DNA of 64,000 bases from Coffea arabica. Its lineage: Eukaryota > Streptophyta > Magnoliopsida > Gentianales > Rubiaceae. Numbering within the stretch: the first letter of the stretch is position 1; each line of letters begins with the position of its first letter. The notes under the pieces were generated by a model. The model was not told where the DNA came from and did no database searches. It saw nothing but the letters and a program-made list of their open reading frames with translations. This document shows, piece after piece, positions 9,437-25,664 of the stretch. Made by a program: the position numbers and the translations under genes. Location of the stretch: the NCBI RefSeq assembly GCF_036785885.1, contig NC_092328.1, forward strand, positions 14,220,111 through 14,284,110. The letters are read 5' to 3'.

Positions 9437-10525
9437 ATGTGTTCTAAACTAGCTAGAACAAATATGCAAAAACACAAATGCTTTTCCTATTTTTGTATTG
9501 TGTATACATGAAATACATTGACATATGCAAATATGATTTAGATTTTCTATTCCAAAAAAATATATAGTAAACATTAATCCGTACTATTTTTTTGATGATG
9601 ATGTGATTAGTGGTAGGGATGTTAAAAAAGAACCAAAAAAAGGGGTAATCAAGAAAACCGAATTAGCCCAAATCGAAAAATAGGATAACTAACCAACATT
9701 TTGAAATGGTTAGGTTACTATTTAAAAATTTAAAATATTAAGTTAGGGTATGGTTTTCAATTTTCAAAAATTACGGTTACCCAGACCTACCGCATATGTG
9801 CAGGGAATGTAGGATTGATTAGGATAACTAGTAACCAAATTTCAACCCATAATTATTTAGTCATTTACTAATAATTCAAGTTAGGAGGACCATTATACAT
9901 TTTATTTTTCAAACTTATAAACTTATTTAAACTCCCGCTTATCTTTTTCACTTCCAACATTCGTCACCACTAATTTCATTTATTTTGCTGCTATTTTTTT
10001 GTCTTTTTTCAAAACTTCTTTTCATTTTTCATAAGTTCCAATCACTTCATCGCTCTACTAATTATTTTGTTTTAAATTTTTAAAAGTTATATGTTTGGTT
10101 ATGGAATAACCTATAATACTTATTAAAAAATAAATTGATAGTTTTCAAGAAATACAAAAACCAAAAATAAATGTTCAGAATATTCAGTATTTAGTATCTA
10201 ACGTGTTTTCATTTTCTATTTTGTTCATAATTTTTTAGAGTTGGAGCATTAAATACTCTTATTGATCTAGAAGAATGATATATTATTTGATTTGTTAATC
10301 TAATTTCTTTTTTCCAATAAGTAGGAGAAAGTCAGCTCACACTATACCCGACCCTATCCCACAATTTAACTAGTCACTGATTAACCGGTTGAATTAGGTA
10401 AGATATGGAATATAATTTTGCTGAATCCATACATGCGATTAGGGATTAAGATCAGTAAAATTGCAAATGGACTGATCAACATCTCTAAGTAATAGAAAGA
10501 GAAGCACAAAAATTTTGGGATGTAA
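9437..10525. other. AT-rich intergenic region, possibly a decayed hAT-like element (9614-10487)
   Basis: No coding sequence seen. A segment beginning TAGGGATGTTAA (9614) and ending CAACATCTCTA (10487) has short inverted ends of hAT style, but the 8 bp flanks (attagtgg and agtaatag) agree at only five positions, so this is tentative. Confidence 0.3.
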
Positions 10526-10799
10526 TACTTTTCATTTTGGATGTCCCATTGAAAGTGTCATGATTTTTATTTTGAAATGTCCAAAAACGTTTGTTATGTT
10601 AGAAAAATCAAAATATTTTTTAATCTCACTTTCCAATATAACTCTTTTTTCTAATGATATACATGTTACAATTCAAATTTAGAATTTGAATTTGTGAGGT
10701 TAAAATTAAAAAATATATATAAATATCACAATCAAATCACTATTTTTAAAAGGTTGAATTCTCAAAATATGATTAAATAATTGAGACGGAGAGCGTATA
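10526..10799. repeat. Degraded Stowaway-like MITE
   Basis: The left end resembles the common TACTCCCTCCGTCCCATT terminus in damaged form (tacttttcattttggatgtcccatt), and the right end reads aattgagacggagagcgta, the decayed inverse. About 274 bases long, AT-rich, no coding capacity, TA at both borders. It lies about 120 bases upstream of the RAB2 TATA-like box. Confidence 0.5.
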
Positions 10800-10918
10800 C
10801 CATGTGTAAAGCCTCTCCCTCCATGCCACGATTTCTTAAAGCAGTAAGCTTTGACGTGTCGGTGACAACAGGCATCAACCATCGTCGTCAACATTTCATC
10901 GTCGCCGCTATCCATCGC

Positions 10919-10925
10919 TATATAT
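10919..10925 (+). promoter_or_regulatory. TATA-like box of the RAB2 gene
   Basis: TATATAT about 130 bases upstream of the RAB2 start codon, followed by a C/T-rich leader typical of plant housekeeping genes (10935-11049). Confidence 0.4.
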
Positions 10926-11049
10926 CTGCCCATACCGTTTTTCCTTTCTTCACCATCTCCCCTCGGACCCCTCTCCAACTTTCAAACTCTTGTCTCTTAG
11001 TTCGCATTCCATCACCACAAACAAAAATTCTGAACCTCCTTCACCGACG

Positions 11050-14287
<3,238 letters not shown>

Positions 14288-15284
14288 TTGCAATATTTAT
14301 GTTGTTGGGCTTTAACTTGATCCGTTATGAAATATTTGTGGAATCTTTGCGAACATGAAATGTATAGATCGGATTCTGAATGTTTAATGACATAACTCTT
14401 ACCTGTATTATTATCTTAAGAAAGTTTATTGAGCGCTAGAATTATCTTTTAGCACCAAAAAACGTAGAAACGTGGCTTACCTATGTTGACAGTGTTTTGA
14501 CTTCGACTGACTGGAAATGGAGAGTATTTTCCATTCGTAGCTTTAATTGGTGGGAGAGCCTATAATTGTCGGCGTCTTGACAAATTGTAACATTTATCTC
14601 TTTGGGAGTCAAACGACCTTAGCATAGAGTCATATACTCAACTGTATAATTTGCCTAAGGAATTAACAACTTTATACGTACATTGTGGCAGGAATTCATA
14701 TCAATCACTATGCAGTATGCACCATTAATTTTGAGAATTCTTTTAGTCTATACAATGGATTGACCGTAGCAATCTAACAATCACCTATCAGTGATGAAGC
14801 CCTTGCCATGCGTCGAAGGGTAACAGGAGCACGCTTGCTCTGAATTAAGTTGGGCTCTAGCTCTGGTGGGAGAGTAAAAGCGTTGAAGATACATGTAATC
14901 CAAAGCAATCGAACACCTTAAAACTCTGCTAGCACCAAAAATACATAATTAACTCGTCCATTTCTAGTAATAACTGCAGAATTCATCACAGCCTGATGTA
15001 TATGGTGTTATAAAGACAACTTACTTGTCCAGTTGTAGCCCAAAAATGAAATTGCTTAGAGATATGACGCACTTTCCAGACCCAAAAGAAAGGCAAAATT
15101 GGAATTCTTGTACTCACCCTCGCAAACATAGGTTAACTAAAGCAGTAAAATACGATACAATATCAAGGTTTTGCTAACTATTGACAAGAACTTGATCAAT
15201 AACTAAAAGAATGGCAAATCAACAACTACAGTTCGTGCAAAAATTTTAAATCTCTTCCCCTCGCTACGTGCATCTGGCTTGGAT
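14288..15284. other. Intergenic region between two convergent genes (3' UTRs)
   Basis: About 1 kb between the RAB2 stop codon and the stop of the minus-strand ESF2-like gene. It should contain both 3' UTRs and polyadenylation sites. I see no repeat structure or ORF worth reporting. Confidence 0.5.
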
Positions 15285-17386
15285 TATGAAGTACCACCAA
15301 ATATCTGCAGTTGATGTGGCAAAAGTTAGGTCGAAATCAAGCAAAAAGCAAGAAAGACTCTCAAAGTATAAGGCACTTACTCCAGCCAAGATATCCTTAG
15401 ACAATCGAGGCTTGCTTTCTTCAGTGTTGGTTGCAACTGGTTTTTTCTGGGGAAATTGCCGAATTAATTTTGGCCCAAAATGGGTATCAGAGATCTCAGA
15501 ATTTGCTCCTGATTCTTGCTGAACCTTTTGCTTCTGCAGATGCAAAACAAGTGTTATTGTGGATTTCAATCCCTTCAAGTTTATATAAGATATCAATTAC
15601 ATAAGAAATTTTAGCAGTCAGTGAACTTTTAATCACGTGTTTCCAAACTTAAAAACCTTACTCTTGGGTAATTTACTGTCACTTAAGTCACGTTGAAGAT
15701 AGAACTATGCAGAAGCAGAACTAGGTCATGCAGGTTAATGTGCAAGAATGTGTGGAATATGCCTGTCAGACACAGAGAGAGAGAGAGAGAGAGAGGGTAG
15801 GGGGACAGAGAGAGCGAAAGAGGGGAGGGGGAAGAGAGAGTTGATGAGAATTTATTTTCCACAAGACCAGCTAGTTACCATTAAAGAATTGTCAAAAACA
15901 TAGCATAATCAACTATGCTCTTAAAAGATATTATTAACAAATGGTAATCAATCTATCCCTATATCTAATTATGCTATGGCTAAAGAAATGGTTCACCTTC
16001 TTCATGCGCTCTTCTATAGAACTCAGAGCAATGGATTGGTCAACTTTCGACAGATAGAAATCTCGCTCTCTTTTAGCAGCAGATATTTCCAGTGCCAGTT
16101 TTTGCTCTCGGATTGCATTCTTGTATGCTGCAATAAAGCAACATCCAACTCAAATAAATGTTCACAAGTACCACATAAGAAAAAGGTTAGTTCAGAATAA
16201 GTTAAATACCAATTTCTTCAGTAAGATCGTCCCATTTGAATTTACTCAAGTATTTGATATTCCAGAGATCATAATAGAATGCTGACCTTTTCCTCCCACC
16301 TATACATCAACAAATAGCAAAGAAATGAACTAAAATCACATAGAATTTTCACTATGTACCCAGAAAGAAATTTGAGGCAAATATAGACCTTAGTGCAAGG
16401 CAGGTTAGACTATGTAATCACTTATCTAAGTGATTGTGTGCAAGTTGCAACCAATTCTACACAAACATATGTTCAATTTACAAAAGGAATTTATGCCCAT
16501 TAGATGTAGTAGATACGTTGAACTTTGACATTTACAAACAAAATTTTCAGGGCAATAGAACACAAACCTATTTGTTCTCCATTTAACATCTTTGCCACCC
16601 TCTTTGCAACACTCTTTTTAGTGAACTCAACCCACCTGTACATATGGAGTAATGAAAACTCAAAATGGGGAAAAAATGAATGCAGCAGACTCATGCAATA
16701 TCAGTCACAGAAATTTCATAATCTGCATAGAAGTTGTATGCTCATTCATTATATATATAGTTCATCTTACTTGCTATATCCGGTTAAACTGAAGATTCAG
16801 ACAACACTGTATATAATGTTCATGAAAAGAAATTCAAGATATCTACCATACCCTTCTGAAAATTCTTGTCCTCGAAATCCACCAGCCTGCTTGCGCTGGA
16901 CTCGAGCAGCAGGATCTGCAAAGTGAATTTTTATTTATAAGAAGCAGCACCCATAAACTACTCCAAAGCCTTCAGATTGTCAAAGCAATCACAAAGTATG
17001 AGTTGTAGTATCAAACTAAATGGTTACACTAATCCACATTTAGAACAACACTAACAAGTGGCAATTTGTTGCTTTCAAACCCAAAGGTATTTGAATTACT
17101 AATGAAAAAGCAAACCAAAAAAGAAAAACAGTCACTAACTTTCAGGTGTGAGATAAACTCTCTGAATTTCTCCATGCTGAGAGAGGATCTGTCTAAGTTT
17201 TAGAGGATCCATATGTGGAGGTATCCTGCTCAAATAGCAAATCCCACGCTTTTCAGCCTTCTTAGCCTCATATTGTAATCGCTTCATCTGTTTGTTTTTC
17301 CATTTAGCTCCCTTCACCCCATTTGACTTCGGATCCTCTTCATTCAAGAAGTTGGTTTTATCCATCTCTCGTTCTTCTTCAGACAT
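15285..17386 (-). CDS. ESF2/ABT1-like pre-rRNA-processing RNA-binding protein
   Basis: Seven coding exons on the minus strand: 17386-17140, 16915-16852, 16635-16568, 16299-16210, 16127-15997, 15533-15381, 15305-15285. The sum is 774 bases, giving 257 residues, and all junctions are GT..AG and in phase. The family (yeast Esf2, animal ABT1) is nucleolar and works in U3-dependent 18S rRNA maturation. Visible: a lysine-rich N-terminus, an RRM beginning [20 protein letters not shown], the family block [20 protein letters not shown], then [20 protein letters not shown] and [14 protein letters not shown] basic helical tail ends [14 protein letters not shown]. The last exon has only 21 bases (IFGGTS and stop), found by splice sites and family ending. 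The product is about the family's usual size and intact. Confidence 0.92.
15772..15838. repeat. GA-rich simple repeat in an intron
   Basis: A run of (GA)n with G-rich interruptions inside the intron between coding exons 5 and 6 of the ESF2-like gene. Confidence 0.8.
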
Positions 17387-18150
17387 TGTAATTGCAAACG
17401 TGAAATATCTGCAAGTGACAGTAAGACGAACGATTCAGCCGCTAAAACAGTCACCAACTTATTAAGCTACTGCAATCAACTATTGCCTTTTACCTAATGA
17501 TATTAATTCTGTTGACCAGCTAGGACCAAGATATTTCAACTTAACTAGATGTATCTTCAAAAGTAGTTTATTATGGTGGAAAATTTCTGTTGTGCCATTT
17601 CTTTCTTTCTTTTTTCCTGTTTGTGACATTTCATCGAACATAAAGTCCGCAAAACAGTAATTACAGATAATCCCTACAAGAAAATTGCAGGAAAAGAATT
17701 GTACCTACAGAAAATTTCAAGAAAAAACGTATCTTAAATGCTAAATCCAGCTACAGAACATCATACCTCAAACATTAATCAGACAATATCAAACATTAAA
17801 AATAAGAGCCATACAGCAAATCAGAGAACTACCAAAACAATTGAAGTAGCAGAAGATTGTCTTAAATGAAAAGAAAAACAAAACTTACCCCAAGGATTCT
17901 TTATGGGTTTTTCTTCTTTCTGCAAACTTACAAGAAAAAGAAAATTATAAACTTGTTAAGCTTAGGGAGGCGTGATAGAGGAGGGACAGGAAAAAAGTGA
18001 GCCCAAGAATTGGACGGAAAAGAGGTGGACGCCAAGAGCTAAGAGGAGTTGACAAGTGACGGGAGAAGAAGCTCGAATGAGTAGTGTGAATGCGTACCAA
18101 TTCACTCTAATTTTCTTGCTGCTGCCGCTGCTATGGTGCCTGCGTAGAGG
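17387..18150 (-). other. Probable 5' UTR, 5' UTR intron and promoter of the ESF2-like gene
   Basis: On the minus strand an acceptor (cacttgcag) occurs 24 bases upstream of the ATG, so the coding exon starts in the 5' UTR at about 17410. A strong donor (gtaagttt, intron start 17888) closes an upstream exon. That exon is either a 31-base internal exon (17889-17919) preceded by tttgcag, or a longer first exon. Upstream, to about 18100, the minus strand is C/T-rich, as plant 5' leaders often are. The structure is inferred from splice signals only. Confidence 0.45.
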
Positions 18151-18830
18151 AAAAAAATGAATTAAAAGACAAAGAAAATAGGGAGATAGTAAGGAAGTTA
18201 ATTTAATTCCGGAATTTTCTTGTTTAGTGGAACTAGTCTTTTCGGTGCCCAGATCCTGTTTGATCAAATGCAAATCATAGAGAGTACTATTAGCACTAAT
18301 GCGGTTATAAACTATCTTATAAAAGTATCTGAAAACTATCAAGTATTTAAAGCTAAAATTACTAATTAGTGATTATGGCATTGTTCATCTCCTCAATCAC
18401 CTCTTCTAAGTTCAATCAACATTAATAATCAGATCCTTGAAGTACTAAATAGCCTTACTGAGAAGGACAAAATGTCATCCAACTTTCACAATGTATGGCA
18501 GTAAAAACTAAATCAGCACGAAATTAACCCAGATGAGCTAGACAAACCAAAAGATATTATAGATGAATGAAAGAATATCTGAAAACTCCCACAACTATAT
18601 CTATGCTAGCATTGATATCTTCCATTCAAAATGTAGTTATGACATCAAAATTAATGAGAATGTTATCATCCTTCTGTCAATTGTGCTCCAAAAATATCAG
18701 CACATAAGAATGCAGGGAATATATCAAACAATCTGCAAGGAAAAATTGAGAATCGATTTCACTATCATTGGTTATCCTAGAAAGTTGCACTCCATCACGA
18801 AAACAGCATAGCTGAGATCAAAGTGCACAA

Positions 18831-19056
18831 TCTAATAAGAAACATTCTACATATAGGCATTAACTTGTAGAATTCAGTATGCCTGTATATACTTTATGTT
18901 TTACTTGCTAAGGACCAGAGAATCATACAGTTACTGAGCAGCCATGCACGAGCTAATAGGAAACATTCTACATATAGGCATTAACTATGCGTATATATGT
19001 TTTATGTTTTATTTGCTAAGGACCTGAGAATCATACAGTTGCTAAGCAGCCATGCT
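18831..19056. repeat. Imperfect tandem duplication, two units of about 110 bp
   Basis: Unit 1 about 18831-18949, unit 2 about 18951-19056. Both contain aacattctacatataggcat, then ttatgtttta, then gagaatcatacagtt and agcagccatgc. Unit 2 lacks a short segment after gcattaact. Confidence 0.85.
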
Positions 19057-20849
19057 CTAGGACATAGTGTCAAGCAAACCATTGCCAAAAATCAAAACCA
19101 TTTTCATGCTTATGATCACAGGGGTATCTAAGTTGTATCAGAAGTCCAGCTAGAATCAGCTTTGCCCCCCCCCCTCTCTCTCTCTCTCTCTCACGACATT
19201 TCAGCTAATAAATATCCACTAATTATCTCCCTTGTGGTCAAACCTAGACTACTATATCCTGATTGTCACTAACGGTCTTAGAAACTACATCTGCTTCTAC
19301 CTCATTTTCTCCTTCACCAGTTATGTTCACCAAAAAAGACTTTTAAGCTCAGTAATTATATAAAAAGTAGGTAGGACAAACTTACGTATTGCTTGCTGGA
19401 ACATTAACCAAGAAGAAGATTAGTTAAAAGTGATCAGCTGGAATCAAAAGGAAGAAAGAAGTCATTCAAAGAAAAGGTTACAAAATCATCAATTTTGAGG
19501 ATATTAATTAAATGAGTGATGGCTTATATCCAATTATTTGGCCTCTTGGTCAAATACACATTTACTAGAGCTCCAAGTCGAAGGTCTATATGAGTTTATG
19601 CAGTTTCGATTTCCAAGATGATACTAACTACACCACCAAAAAAAAAAAAAACCTTAGCAGACTCTGTTCACATAAATATGTTTTGCCTGAGCAAGAAAAT
19701 TAGTAGCAATAGAACAAAAATGCAAGCTTGCAGTTGTATCTTGTTTGTTTTTTCCCTGATGTGTCCTTTGATCCCTTGTTTTCTATGCCTAGTCTTACTC
19801 ATACTTCCCTATCAAAGTTACCTCAACCAACTTTAAACTTATGCTTTAGAACTCCTAAATATAACAAAAAAAATGAAATTGAAAAAAAAAATGAATAAAT
19901 TCTCCATTCCTAAGTGCAAATGGAGGAAGTAATCAGATTAATGACCCTGTCTCATCCCTCAATAGAAAGAAACCAACAAGAATAAGATTAAAACATAAGC
20001 CCAAAGGCCAAAAAAAACATTAAATCATATGGTACAACCTCTCAAAGCCAACCACACATCAATTACTTACACGGTCTAGATGGAAAAGAAGAAGTAGCTG
20101 GCATGGTGATGAACAAGAGTTCTATCTTCTATGCGGAAGTAGTCAAGGCTCTATCTCATTCGATATGATAAACTTCCTAGAGACTCTTCTTTCTACCACA
20201 TTATTGGATTTTGAAGCAGGCGCACACACTCAAAAGCTATACAACATTGGTTAATGACACTATAGAAAGTCATGAACTTGGCCATTGTGAGTGCACACAA
20301 ATAGTGACTTGTTCTACTATGGTCAATGAGTTTTAATCGAGTCAATCTAAAATTATGTTTCAACAATGAAACAGGATACGGGTAACAAACATCTGGTCTT
20401 ACAAAATGTAAAGAATTAGTAGTAAATTTGTTCAGCAGGCAACATCAGTGGAGGAGGTAATTGCCCACTCTCAACCACACCACTTCTTCTATATTAAGAC
20501 TACCTATTCTAACAGTAATTTCTCAAATTGTTTATGAATAAATCAATAGTTTCAGAATTTTAGCGTCTGTATGTCAGTCTCAAAGAGGCAATAAGATCCT
20601 ATTAAAATGGTATTGACTTTTGAGTCATTAAAAGACCATTCTCCAAATGTTCATGGCTTGCAATTATTCTAAATGCTAACAAAAACAAACTAACTAATGA
20701 CATAAAAAAATAAAAGCCCAATTAAGAAAGAACTCCACAAAGCCATTCCAAATTCAAATAATGACAGATGTAGTCAAAATAATCCCAATCTCATATCTCC
20801 ATTCACCATTTATATAGCCAAACAAATGCATGTAGCTAGTTATCTATCT

Positions 20850-21450
20850 AAGTGCAAATTTAACATACATAAACAGTTTTCTTCATTATAGAAAACAGTT
20901 ACCTATCTAAGCAGGCAATTAGTCAAGTTTTTGCTAATTAACTTTTCAATATTGTATCGTGTTCTCACTCATGCCTTGCTTGCAATTCATATAGATCCTA
21001 AAATGAAGCTAAAACACTAAATAAGACAAAATTAGATACTGAAGTTGCTTAAAAGCACTCTCAGAATATATTCCTTAATGATTTCAAATATTCCCAGTTG
21101 GATAACTCCAACATATTAGCTATTTCCCAATAAAATCAAAGATTACATTCACATCCTGTAAGAAAATATTCAGGAATGATAGAAACATCTGGTGAAACTA
21201 TCCTAATGGAGAATAATTTCATTCCTTATTGGGAATCAACAAAACCAAGTTAAAGGAAAAAAGAGTTGAGGTTAAAATATTGGAGTGCAAATTTACCATA
21301 CATTAACAGTTTTCTTCGTTATAGAAAACAGTTATCTAAGGAGGCAATTAGTCATTTTTTGTTCATTAACTTTTTGATATTGTATCGTGTTCTCACTCAT
21401 GTCTTCGTTGTAATTCATATTATATCCTAAGAATGAGCCTAAACTGGAGA
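20850..21450. repeat. Dispersed direct repeat, about 165 bp, two copies
   Basis: Copies at about 20850-21015 and 21285-21450 share agtgcaaattta, acagttttcttc, tatagaaaacagtta and attgtatcgtgttctcactc, with many substitutions. The intervening 270 bases are not repeated. Origin unknown. Confidence 0.75.
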
Positions 21451-21987
21451 ACTAATCAGTGATCAGTGATCAATATTTTCTCTATTTTGTATTTAACTAC
21501 CGTGGGAATAACTGGTAGTCAGTCCTTTTTTTAAAGGAGTTTTAAGCTAAGAAGAAGGATTATCCAGCTATCCCTCAAATTACAATTAAATACAAATGTC
21601 GGAGAATTGTTGTTTCTCGCTGAAATCTAATATGTCGCACTATAGGACCAAAAAAAAAAAAAACAAGCGAGAGTCCCAAGAATAGAATCAATTAGCAGTC
21701 CTCTAAAAAATTAAGGTGATTGTTCACATAAATTACCATTAATTAAATGCAACAACATTAAATTTTGAAGCACAGGTACAAGAATTCTAAAATCAGCAAG
21801 CCAAATATATAAAGAAACCAGAAATTTAATATATCTATAACTTTCCTGCGATTTTGACATACTGTAGGTCAAAGCCTCGTGTATTTTTCATCCAAGTATA
21901 GTTTAATTTCCTAATCATGCCAGTACCACAAAAACTTTGGGAGGGAAAAAAATAACAAAAAGGGGCAAAAGTTTAAAAGAACCCACC

Positions 21988-22140
21988 TCAGGCAGTGAAT
22001 AAGGTCTCTGAATTCCAAATCTTTTCAGAAAGTAGATGAATAAGTGGTTTCTTTCTAAAACCAGTGAGATAGAAAGCTGTGAAAAGGAGTGATTTAGTGG
22101 ATAATTGAATAATCAAAGAGGGCAGGGGAATCGGTTGTCA
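21988..22140 (-). other. Possible orphan first exon or promoter
   Basis: On the minus strand a C/T-rich stretch ends in a good donor (ctgag|gtgggttc, intron start 21987). The only known coding gene in this direction is the ESF2-like gene 4.6 kb away, so this could be a distal alternative leader, a non-coding transcript, or chance. No support beyond composition and the splice signal. Confidence 0.2.
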
Positions 22141-22328
22141 TGGAACGACGAGTAAAATTTCTGCCCCACTAAAATCTAGTGGTGTGGTGCCTACTTCAAG
22201 TCTAGATATATCGCCGGAGTGACGACATTGCCCTAAACCACTCGTAATGTCACAATTGTAAAACCCACTGGGATATTATTTGTTTAATATTTCATATTAT
22301 AACTAAAAAAGAAGGGGAATAGAAAAAC

Positions 22329-24571
22329 TAGGGGTGCAAACGAGCCGAGCCGAGTCGAACATTGAACTTATTGAGTCAGGCTCGACTACTGTACACTCGA
22401 GCTCAACGAGCTGAAAAAATTGAGCCCGAGCTCGACTTTACTAAGTAAGAAGCTGGCTCGAGTTCGACTCGATAAGGCTCGATCTACTCAACTCGACAAG
22501 AGCTCGAAATGGCTCGAATTCAGCTCGAATTTCTGTCACTAAACATAACCAGCTTTATTTAACCTGACTCCAATAGCACGTTTTAAGCTATTCAATGCCT
22601 TGCAAACTTGAATTTAACAATTCCAGACATGAATTAAAAGTAACAACAAACAAGTTCTTCATTGTCCAATAATACATGCACGAAATCCGAAACAAATGTC
22701 CACAACTCCACATACATAATTGTTTCACAATTTTTCAATTCAAATGTCCAACACCTCAAAAAAACTCAAAAACAAGGAACAAATAGTTTGAAATCACTCT
22801 AGATTAAGTCCTCCAGCAACCAATAGCATCGAGTCTTGGATTCTTTCGCCCACAGCCATGCCCACAACCTTCGAGGAAATTACAGCTTTGAAAAGATTGA
22901 TATATTTGCCAAATACAAAAATATTTTTCTACTACAGAGTAAAAGACAGGCAGTAATAATTTTACCTATAAAAAACATTGCACATGAGTAACAAGCTTCA
23001 AAAAGCACATTTAACTTGTTCATAAATTACAAACCTTCATCATTACATTAAAATTACTAAACATTGCACAGGAATCTTCACTCAGCTTTGACTAAACATC
23101 ATCAAACTCATTCCATTTACTGCACAAATCTGTCATATCTTTAACATTTATACTTTCTCCTATCACCAACAGCCGAAAAGGCCATGCAAATATTTCAAGT
23201 TCTAATTGATTATCTGTTATATACGCGCATTACATACTTGAACATAACCTAGGACTGTATTTATGTGTAACATGTACCACATGACCACATTATCGTAAAG
23301 AAACATCCTACTACAATTAGACGGATTAAATAAAAAATTGATTAAGTTCACTAAGCACATAATTTTTAAACGCAATCCAGCTTGCATTTTCTAACAGGAC
23401 AAGCTAAAAATTACCCCAGAATGAGAAAATAAAAAGTGAACAATCAAAAACTACAAACCAAAAGTATTTCAATCAAACAGAAGGTATATTCCATGAAAAT
23501 GTATGTAAGAAGTTAAAAAAAGAAACCCAACATTCTTACCAATCTTCAAAAAATCGTCCCTAATAATAATAACAAATCCAAATTAAAAAAAAAAATAAGG
23601 AGAAAAAAGTACATTGACAAAAACCCTTGTTCCAATCAATAATCAGTACAATCTTAATTCGCCGATCATGATATAGAAAACAATTCAATACATGCGACAG
23701 TCTAAAATCCATGAGATGAGAGAAGAAAGCGAATACCCGAGAAGAGAGAAATTTTAAATAAATTGATTGAAATTGGGGACGGAAATGGGAAAGAAGAGGC
23801 GATCTAATTCTAAGGAAAGCTCTGTCGCCATTAACAGGAAAGAGGAAATTAATAGTAATAATTTTACATCTAAACATTCTACAACAGGAAAGAGGTGAAG
23901 AAGTCGATCTGGCTTTAATGCACTTCCAGGTGTATAGACTACGACAGGAAAGAATCACTTATTCTACCACCAAGCATCATTATACAGCAACAGAAACAGA
24001 AAATAAGGGAAGAAGAGTGATGGATAACCTGTTCGCTTTGCCTGTTCGCGAGGCCCTCCACCAATGGAGCTGATGAAATGTCTACCGTAGCTGCTTCTAA
24101 AGTTGGCCAACAAACTGGGACTCGGAGAGAAAGGGCTCTTCAATTGAAGGGCGGCAGTCGTGGTGGCAGAAGTGGCTGACTGGTGAAGACAGTGGTAGCG
24201 GCGGCAAGGGTTTGCTTTTGATTTGGGGAAAGACGAATGCGGACGGCGGAACAGCCGAGTGGGAAGAAGAAGGAGATGTGTTTCTGTCCACTGTCCACTG
24301 TCCACTGTCTTGGTCCTTGGAGAAATTGTTACCTAGTTTCTAATTTAGTAATTAGTTTAATAAGTAGGGATATTTATGTAATTTCTCACAGATGTAATTT
24401 CTCACAGCTCGCGAGCTGCTCGTGAGCTCGCGAGCTGCTCGTGAGCTCACGAGCCTTCATACAGATGGCTCGAACTTGACTCGTGTTATAAACGAGCTGC
24501 TCGAGCTCAATCAATACCGATCTCGAGTCGAACGTTGACCTCGCGAGCAGTTCAATTTATTTACACCTCTA
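22329..24571. mobile_element. Non-autonomous hAT-like DNA transposon, 2.24 kb, with exon-like insert
   Basis: Ends TAGGGGTGCAAA.. and ..TTTACACCTCTA are inverted (the inverse of the right end is TAGAGGTGTAAA). The flanks are 8 bp duplications with one mismatch, agaaaaac (22321-22328) and agaaaaat (24572-24579), as hAT elements make. Subterminal regions (22340-22520 and 24400-24545) are packed with GAGCTCG/CTCGAGC motifs, the usual architecture of transposase-binding ends. No transposase-like coding was found. The right half contains an exon-like ORF, listed separately. Confidence 0.8.
23964..24305 (-). other. Exon-like ORF inside the hAT element (possible captured gene fragment)
   Basis: A 113-codon minus-strand ORF begins MDSGQWTETHLLLL and continues rich in S, P, R and K with few acidic residues, resembling an organelle-targeting N-terminus (LLANFRSSYGRHFISSIGGG). 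A possible donor follows GCGAACAG near 24030. The start region carries a short CAGTGGA tandem repeat. I do not recognise a family. It may be a captured host exon or a chance ORF in GC-richer DNA; a second overlapping frame (24291-24097) is also open. Confidence 0.3.
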
Positions 24572-24650
24572 AGAAAAATAAAAGAAGAGCACCAACAATA
24601 TACTCATAAGGTGACCAATGCTACACTTATTTGTTGCTATCCTTGAAATG

Positions 24651-24957
24651 CGTTTGATAAAATTGAAATTTGAAAATTGAATTCTGAAATCTAAAATCTA
24701 AAATTTGAATTGTGAATTCATTAAATTATTAAATTGTTAAGTATAAAATTTAATATATTTGAGTTCATACCACATTCAATGATAAGTAAATATTGATAAG
24801 TAAATATACTTATCACTTAATTTTGAAATCAAATTTTGCTTAGAAAATTTAATATCATTTCATTAATTCAGATGTTCAATTTTTCATTATCAAATGATCT
24901 GAATATATTAAGATCTAAATCTATTAAATTGAAGTATTGAACTGATTTATCAAACAG
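24651..24957. repeat. MITE-like element with TGTTTGATAAAT ends
   Basis: About 307 bases, very AT-rich, left end cgtttgataaaatt and right end gatttatcaaacag, which are inverted. No coding capacity. Target-site duplication not clear. Confidence 0.45.
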
Positions 24958-25244
24958 GTACTCTTAAATTAAAAGACTTCACAATTGCTATTCTTGAACA
25001 ACCACGTGGCTTCAATTAGTGAATTGAGGGACTATGCTTAGAGTTGATAAACACATCCGGTTCAGTGGGATATCATCTGTTGTGGCTGAGACGTGTATAC
25101 AGGTCTCCTTTTTGCCACCCATTGAATTGAAACAGACTGAGTTGTCAGAAATTAACTTTCCATGTATGATAAATGAAATGAACTTCAAAATATAAACAAG
25201 TCCCTTCTCATGTACTGTTAGCTCTGAATTTAGATACGCAGTTC

Positions 25245-25445
25245 TTTTCTCTTTTTTTTTCGACATAGGGGTGTCCGGATCAATCCTTACGGGGCCTGAC
25301 TAATCCCCTATGGCCCGGACCCGGCGCCCCAACCCGGCCCAAACACGTTAAGTGCGCGGAGGAATTCAGCGTAGCGGAGACTCGAACTTGTGATCTCAAG
25401 GGTCATTGGTGAGAGGCGCCGCCGCTGGACCATTCACGCGGGGGC
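25245..25445 (-). mobile_element. tRNA-derived SINE with 14 bp target-site duplication
   Basis: The element is reversed. On the minus strand it begins GCCCCCGCGTGAATGGTCCAG (A-box-like ATGGTCCAGCGG), carries a B-box-like AGTTCGAGTCTCC, is GC-rich, and ends in an A-rich tail (T run 25251-25260 on the plus strand). Perfect duplications tagatacgcagttc flank it at 25231-25244 and 25446-25459. About 200 bases, the usual plant SINE size. Confidence 0.85.
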
Positions 25446-25664
25446 TAGATACGCAGTTCAGTTGACACAAATATCACTTTCCAATTAATTACTAAACCAG
25501 AATAACAAAACATAGAGAATAACTGCCAAATTCTACTTTAACGTAAACAAAAAACAGTAAAGGAAGTGTCAACCAAACCAACTTTAGCAACTCTCAGTTC
25601 TGGAAACAAATTTCCTCAACCCAAAACCTATAAAGTCACGCTTCGACTAAGCCTCCATTGTGCA

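Larger units (their letters stand above)
18150..21980. other. Gene-poor AT-rich intergenic region with local duplications
   Basis: No coding exon recognised on either strand. It contains the duplications at 18831-19056 and 20850-21450 listed separately, a C and CT tract near 19166-19193, and A-rich runs. Scattered short ORFs show no family resemblance. Confidence 0.5.

Noticed and set aside
23560..23958. 132-codon minus-strand ORF
   Set aside because: Low-complexity F, L, C and S-rich translation inside the hAT element; no domain and no plausible partner exon.
25245..25445. A tRNA gene
   Set aside because: A and B boxes are present, but the unit has a poly(A) tail and a 14 bp target-site duplication, so it is a SINE.
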